A stretch of DNA of 64,000 nt from Cymodocea nodosa (Eukaryota; Streptophyta; Magnoliopsida; Alismatales; Cymodoceaceae): the NCBI GenBank assembly GCA_036874045.1, contig CM072345.1:1761501-1825500 (forward strand). The letters are read 5' to 3'. The notes beneath the pieces are model-generated. The model saw nothing but the letters and a program-made list of their open reading frames with translations, was not told the origin of the DNA and ran no database searches. Below are positions 58,989 through 64,000 of the stretch, one piece after another. How positions within the stretch are numbered: the stretch's first letter is position 1; every line of letters begins with the position of its first letter. The position numbers and the translations under genes were made by a program.

Positions 58989-59708
58989 TCATGCTAGAAC
59001 TTCATTTTCTCTTATAGTTTTCGAATAAGCTCCATTCCTAAATTCTTCTAATTCAATCAATTGCATTTTCCCATTTTCAGCAACTTGATTTAAATTAGTG
59101 TTTAGAGATTTTAATGCCCAATAAGCTTTATGTTCAATTTCAGTTGGTAAATGACAACTTTTTCCATATACTAGCCTAAAAGGTGACATACCTAAGCTTG
59201 TTTTATAAGCAATTTTATAAGTCCAAAGTGCATCTATTAATCTCTTAGCCCAATCTTTTCGAGTAGGATTTACTACTTTTTCTAATATTAACTTAATTTT
59301 TTCAGTTTCGTATATGATATCAATTTTAGGTTCTGTATATTCTTCCCTATAATTTAATTGGTTGACTTCTTGTTGCTGACACATATATTGTTTCAGTTTG
59401 TCCATGTTTTGCTCTAAGCTACGCTCTAGTTTGTCATACCTATCCCAAACTTCCTTGTCTCTCAACATATTATACATTCTAAGCTGACCATCAGTTGGGT
59501 AAACTATAGGATTCTCATACTCAGCTCTATTATATTGAATATAATTCATTTGTTGTTCATGCGATCTAACCATCTGCAATCGTCTCAGTTTCAAACAATT
59601 AGAGATGTCGTGACCTTCCAAATTGCAGAATTCACATATGCTAACTACAGGCTTCAGAAATCTTGGAGCATAAGCATATGCCATATTCTTAATTATAGAA
59701 TAAAACAC
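58989..59708 (-). CDS. Gag zinc knuckle-integrase fusion ORF (239 codons, intact)
   Basis: This is the longest unbroken frame in the window. Residues 1-45 carry a CCHC knuckle C-E-F-C-N-L-E-G-H-D-I-S-N-C, as in gag nucleocapsid. Residues 85-115 are a likely coiled coil (K-L-E-R-S-L-E-Q-N-M-D-K-L). From about residue 145 it becomes gypsy integrase after the catalytic core: D-A-L-W-T-Y-K-I-A-Y-K-T, G-M-S-P-F-R-L-V-Y-G-K, H-L-P-T-E-I-E-H-K-A-Y-W-A. Protease, RT, RNase H and the integrase D-D-E core are deleted between the two parts, in frame. The ORF begins just inside the primer site. It could bind RNA if expressed, but has no catalytic centre. An alternative start is Met9. Confidence 0.82.
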   Translation of the reverse strand: MFYSIIKNMAYAYAPRFLKPVVSICEFCNLEGHDISNCLKLRRLQMVRSHEQQMNYIQYNRAEYENPIVYPTDGQLRMYNMLRDKEVWDRYDKLERSLEQNMDKLKQYMCQQQEVNQLNYREEYTEPKIDIIYETEKIKLILEKVVNPTRKDWAKRLIDALWTYKIAYKTSLGMSPFRLVYGKSCHLPTEIEHKAYWALKSLNTNLNQVAENGKMQLIELEEFRNGAYSKTIRENEVLA

Positions 59709-59765
59709 ACAACACTCCTCTTGCTATTAAAACAAAATAGCACTCATAGTTGCTTAGCTTCTCAA

Positions 59766-59783
59766 TCCCCAACAACGGTGTCA
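59766..59783 (-). promoter_or_regulatory. Primer-binding site of Gypsy A
   Basis: The minus strand reads TGACACCGTTGTTGGGGA seven bases inside the 5' LTR. It is a mutated form of the TGGCGCCGTTGCCGGGGA site common in Athila/Tat elements (tRNA-Asp-like); all differences are G-to-A or C-to-T. Confidence 0.75.
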
Positions 59784-59790
59784 AAAAACT

Positions 59791-60780
59791 TGTTTGGTGT
59801 GAAAAGTTAAATCTTAAACTTGCTTATATCAGTAATTTCTTTTAGAAGTAAACAAACAACTTTTCACACAAATTAGATATTAATTCCAATTTGTATTTTT
59901 AACTACAAGTGCACAATGTATATTGTATTTTTGTGTAAGTACAGGTCGATCCCATAGAGATTAAGTAAGAATTGTGTACTGTTCCAATTTTTATATTGTA
60001 GTATAAGTGTGTTGAGTAAGAACTCTGTTGAGTTACAATTAACACAACAGACCTAGTTATTGGAGTTATGGCTAACTCAACGGACTAACCTTGTAGACTT
60101 TAGTTAACTCCATGAGCCTAATTTTTTCAATTGAATATTGTTAATTATAGAGGAATTCAACCAACCATTAGGCGGTTCTACAGATTGTAGATAACATCAA
60201 TTAAACTCTTTAATGTTAGTTAATATTAGATTTATCATTAAGCACTACTAACATTTAGATATTTCAAACAGTAACCATTAAAATCTGTAAGTATCTAGAA
60301 CGAATCAATTTTAGTAAACTGTAAAACTATTTTCTATTTTCTAAATCAAACAAACATAACACATTCACAATACTGACAATGATAACATTACTTATGATAC
60401 AAAACAAGCAATACAACACTTTAATACTAAACGTAAACACAGATAATTTGTTGTTTTTGGTATTTTTGTTTTGATATGTTCCTAAAGATGAATGAAATGT
60501 GACATGTAAAAATCTCTATCGATAGTAAATGCTTCCGTCACTACATGCGATGCGATTATACCACTAAAAACTTAATCACTTACAATCTTGCCTCCTCTCC
60601 TTATAGAATTGTGAGTCCAAAATTGCAAGATGATCTCCTCTTCAACATACTGGCATCAACTCGAAACCAAGGCTAGAAGCTTTACGATCTCCTGAGATAT
60701 GAGTCGGTGCTTGGTGAAAATGGCTTCCCTTCTCGCGACACAATCACTCCTCACAGTAGCTGTCAAGCACCGTGTTTGGT
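59791..60780 (-). repeat. 5' LTR of Gypsy A, truncated
   Basis: It starts TGTTTGGTGTGAAAAGT and is colinear with 38,763 onward until gcaccgtgtttgg at 60,780, about half the LTR. It then gives way to a 57-bp junction containing two copies of a cactagaaaa(a)cttg phrase and the next LTR. Confidence 0.82.
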
Positions 60781-60837
60781 TACCTAGCACGACACTAGAA
60801 AACTTGTTTGGACCTCCAACAACGCACTAGAAAAACT

Positions 60838-62624
60838 TGGATTTGTTAACTTCTGTTTTTACTTAGTTAATTTATCTTTATGCCTATTCTTTTTTTTTAT
60901 ATAGAAGTAAACAAACAACCTTTAATACAAGTTAGATATTAATTCCAATTTGTATTTTAACTACAAGTGCACAGTGTCTATTGTATTAGTGTGCAAGTAT
61001 AGGTCGATCCCACAGGGAATTGCTTAAGAATTGAGAACTGTTCCGTTTGTTAATAATCAAATTGATATCTTCAATAAGCCCTCCGTTGAATTACAGTTAA
61101 CTCAATGGACAAAGTTCGTTGAGTTATGTCTAACTCAACGGACTAACCTCGTGGACTTACGTTAACTCCATGAGCCCGTCTTTTCTTTTTAATACTACTA
61201 TTTATAGAGGAATTTAGCCAACCATTGAGTGGTTCCACAGATTGTAAATAAAATCAATTAAGCTCTTTAATGTTAGTAAAAATTGGATTTATCATTAAGC
61301 AATACTAACATTCAGATAATTCAAACAATAACCATTAAAATCTTTAAGTCTTTTGAACGAACTAATTTCAGTAAACTGTAAAACTAAAACAAACATAAAA
61401 CAATCACAACACTTACAAAGATAACATTAATCACGATACAACACAAACAATACAACACTCAAATACAAAATACAAATAGAGATAAATTGTTTTCGGTATT
61501 TTTGTTTTAATATGAACATGGAAATGGGCAAAAGGTGAAATGTAAAGTAATCTCAATTGACAATAAATACTTTCGTCACTACATGTGACGCGATTACACC
61601 ACTGAAAATTAAACCACTTACAATTTTGTCTCCTCTTACTATAGAATCGCGAGTCTAGAATTGCAAGATGATCTCTTCTTCAACATACAGGCATCAACCC
61701 GAAGCTAAGGCTAGAAGCTTTACGATCTCCTGAAATATGATTTAGCGCTTTGTGAAAATGGCTTCCCTTCCCGCGACGCGATCACTCCTCACAGTGGTTG
61801 TCAGGTACTATGTTTGGCTCGGAATCGACCTAACATCAGGAAAGTATCCTCACAGACCTCCGATGGTTGGTGATTATGGTGGTGGTAATGATGGTTGGTG
61901 TGGTACTTTAGAGAATTACCGATACTATCTATAGAAAGCTTGATGCTCCTCCTCTGTACACACTAGCCATACCCATCGATCACACACACTTTACTTCTTT
62001 TTCTTCTTTTCTTTTAAATTTCTTCAGTGGTAACTACTTCTGCTTGAATGGTCGGTTGGATTTCCTTCATTCATATCAATGACGATGATTTCTTCTCCCT
62101 TCGACGAGTGAATTCCTACGTGATACGTGCAATCGTGATTTTTCCTTCCAACTGTCCCGTTTTTGTAACCGCTATAGTGGCATATTAGAAAATAAATAGT
62201 CCGTGGAGTTATAGATAACTCAATGAACTTTCTTCGTTGATTTAACTATAAAACACGTGCATAACTTTAACTATCCGATGCTTAGGTGCATTTCGGATAC
62301 TTATAAACTTAACTATCTGATGCCTAGATGCATTTCGAATACTTATAAACTTAACTATCTGATGCCTAGATGCATTTCGGATACTTACAGATAACTCACC
62401 GATATATAACTTAAGTAAATCTACCAGATCTCGACACGTGTCAACAGCAGTTTAATAATAAAAGAAACATTTCGGAGAGTTACAGGTCTAACTATTCGAT
62501 GCTCAGCTGCAATTTCAGATAGTTATGGATAATTCACCGAAAGTTCACTTAAGTCATGTGTTATGGTTTCGACACGTGTACTTCAGGAAATAATAAAATA
62601 TTCTTTTAAAACATAACTGTCTAT
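60838..62624 (-). repeat. Second LTR copy of the gypsy family, 3' end trimmed
   Basis: It starts TGGATTTGTTAAC after cctccaacaacgcactagaaaaact, a remnant primer-site region. It contains all family blocks, and the stem-loop array with 42-base spacing (62,269, 62,311, 62,353). It breaks at aacataactgtc (62,624), about 250 bases short of the normal end. Confidence 0.75.
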
Positions 62625-62652
62625 GTTTTCCTAGCACTACACTAGAAAAACT

Positions 62653-64000
62653 TGGATTTGTTACTTCTATTTTTACTTAGTTAATTTATCTTTATGCCTA
62701 TTCTTTCTTTTAGAAGTAAACAAACAACCTTTAATACAATTTAGATATTAATTCTAATTTGTACTTTAACTACAAGCGCACAGTGTCTATTGTATCAGTG
62801 TGCAAGTATAGGTTGATCCCATAGGGAATTGCTGACGAATTTAAGAAATGTTTGATTGTGAACAATTCAAATATATATTCAATAAGCACTCTGTTGAGTT
62901 ACAGTTAACTCAACGGACTAAGTTCGTTGAGTTATGGCTAACTTAACGGACTATCCTCGTGGACTTAAGTTAACTCCACGAGCCTGTCTCTTCTTTATAA
63001 TACTGCTATTTATAGAGGAATTCGGCTAACCATTGGGCTATTCCACAGATTGTAAATAACATCAATTAAGCTTTTTAATGCTAGTTAACATTGAATTTAT
63101 CATTAAACAATACTAACATTCAGATGATTCAGACAGTAACCATTAAAATCTTTAAGTTTTTTTGTACGAACCAATTTCAGTAAACTATAAAATTAAAACT
63201 AACATAAAATAATCATAAAACTGATACAGATAACATTAATCACGATACAATACAAACAATACAACACTCAAATACAACATACAAACAAATATAAATTGCT
63301 TTTGGTATTTTTGTTTTGATGCAAACATGGAAATGGGCGAAAGGTGAAATGTAAAGTAATCTCACTTGACAGTAAATACTTCCGACACTACTTGCAACGC
63401 GATTACACCACTGAAAATTAAACCACTTACAATTCTGTCTCCTCTCCCTATAGAATCGCGAGCCTAGAATTGCAAGATGATCTCCTCTTCGGCATATAGG
63501 CATCAACCCGAAGCCAAGGCTAAAAGCTTTACGATCTCCTGAAATATGAGTTGGCTCTTGGTGAAAATGTCTTCCCTTGCTACAACGCAATCACTCCTCA
63601 CAGTGGTTGTCAAGCACTATGTTTGGCTTGGAATCGACCCGACATCAAGAAAGTATTCTCACAGACCTCCGATGATTGGTGATTATGGTGGTGATACGAT
63701 GGTTGGTGTGATACTTCGGAGAATCACCGATACTGTCTGCAGAAAGCTCGGTGCTCCTCCTCTGTATACTCTGGCCGTCCATCGATCACACCTTCTTCTT
63801 TTTTTCTTCTTTTCTTTTCTACGAGTTATAACTTAAGTAAATCTACTAGCTCTCGACACGTGTCAGCAGTAGTTTAAACATAAATAACATTTCGGAGAAT
63901 TACAGGTATTACTATCCGATGCTTAGATGCATTTTCAGATACTTAAGAATTTCACAACCTGCAAATTACCGACAGTTCATAAATGTACTAAATTAACATT
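62653..64000 (-). repeat. Third LTR copy of the gypsy family, internally deleted, runs off the window
   Basis: It starts TGGATTTGTTACTTC, preceded by cctagcactacactagaaaaac, nearly the same junction as the second copy. It loses a few hundred bases near 63,820, passing directly from the tttcttttct block to gagttataacttaagtaaat, and continues past the right edge within the terminal AT-rich block. Confidence 0.75.

Larger units (their letters stand above)
38763..60780 (-). mobile_element. Gypsy A: non-autonomous, rearranged Athila-like Ty3/gypsy element
   Basis: On the minus strand: 5' LTR from 59,791 (truncated on the outer side at 60,780), tRNA primer site 59,783-59,766, four coding blocks, PPT 50,281-50,270, and 3' LTR 50,269-38,763 interrupted by a copia element (40,545-50,088). 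Coding order 5' to 3' is zinc-knuckle/integrase fusion, 748-codon ORF, gag, F-box gene. Protease, RT, RNase H and the integrase core are missing, so it would need a helper. Athila relationship rests on gag and integrase wording. Gag lying downstream of integrase sequence is not the normal order for any gypsy clade. Confidence 0.75.

Noticed and set aside
61752-63836. Repeated open frames beginning near cttgtgaaaatggcttccc in each gypsy LTR
   Set aside because: The same frame appears in several LTR copies because the DNA is repeated; lengths differ between copies and no domain is visible.

Overview
This is a plant nuclear window, most likely from an angiosperm with a large, AT-rich, repeat-dense genome. 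Roughly 95% of what can be recognised is decayed LTR retrotransposon: Ty1/copia on the left, and an Athila/Tat-like Ty3/gypsy family plus a SIRE-type copia on the right. Two hAT transposase relics are also present. No bacterial-type operon, rRNA, tRNA or CRISPR array was seen. The species cannot be named from the sequence.

Layout. 1-940: end of a hAT transposase and a copia RT/RNase H scrap. 938-11,552: copia element A, split by a solo LTR (1659-2746) and by an almost complete short-LTR copia element (Copia-1, 4467-9573, target duplication AAGAT). 11.6-13.8 kb: copia B with its RT deleted. 13.8-15.2 kb: gypsy (Tat-like) RT/RNase H. 15.2-18 kb: LTR-like non-coding DNA. 18.1-21.6 kb: copia C. 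22,553-23,437 (minus): four exons of the only host gene recognised, a GEN2/SEND1-type flap endonuclease, in a GC-rich island; its remaining exons are not found to the left. 23.7-25.8 kb: a solo LTR flanked by a 363-bp direct duplication. 25.8-26.9 kb: hAT relic. 26.9-31.2 kb: further LTRs. 29.7-33.6 kb: decayed gypsy internal sequence.

34-64 kb is dominated by one gypsy family. A cluster of direct and inverted LTR copies (34,129-40,544) leads into Gypsy A (minus strand; LTR 38,763-50,269 interrupted by a copia element, internal region 50,270-59,790, opposite LTR from 59,791), followed by two more LTR copies to the window end. The copia element (40,545-50,088, minus) is itself split by a solo LTR (46,242-47,788), so insertion is three deep, with target duplications readable at each inner level.

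The most interesting object is Gypsy A. Between its primer-binding site and polypurine tract it carries, in 5' to 3' order: an intact 239-codon fusion of a gag zinc knuckle to an integrase C-terminal region; an unrecognised ORF of about 748 codons that stays in one frame despite about twenty stops; an Athila-like gag; and an F-box protein gene that looks captured from the host. The usual pol core is gone, so the element looks non-autonomous and rearranged. Its LTRs and inter-ORF spacers carry short hairpin modules that recur in other LTR families in the window. In-frame stops in the elements examined are nearly all explained by C-to-T or G-to-A change, as expected for long cytosine methylation.
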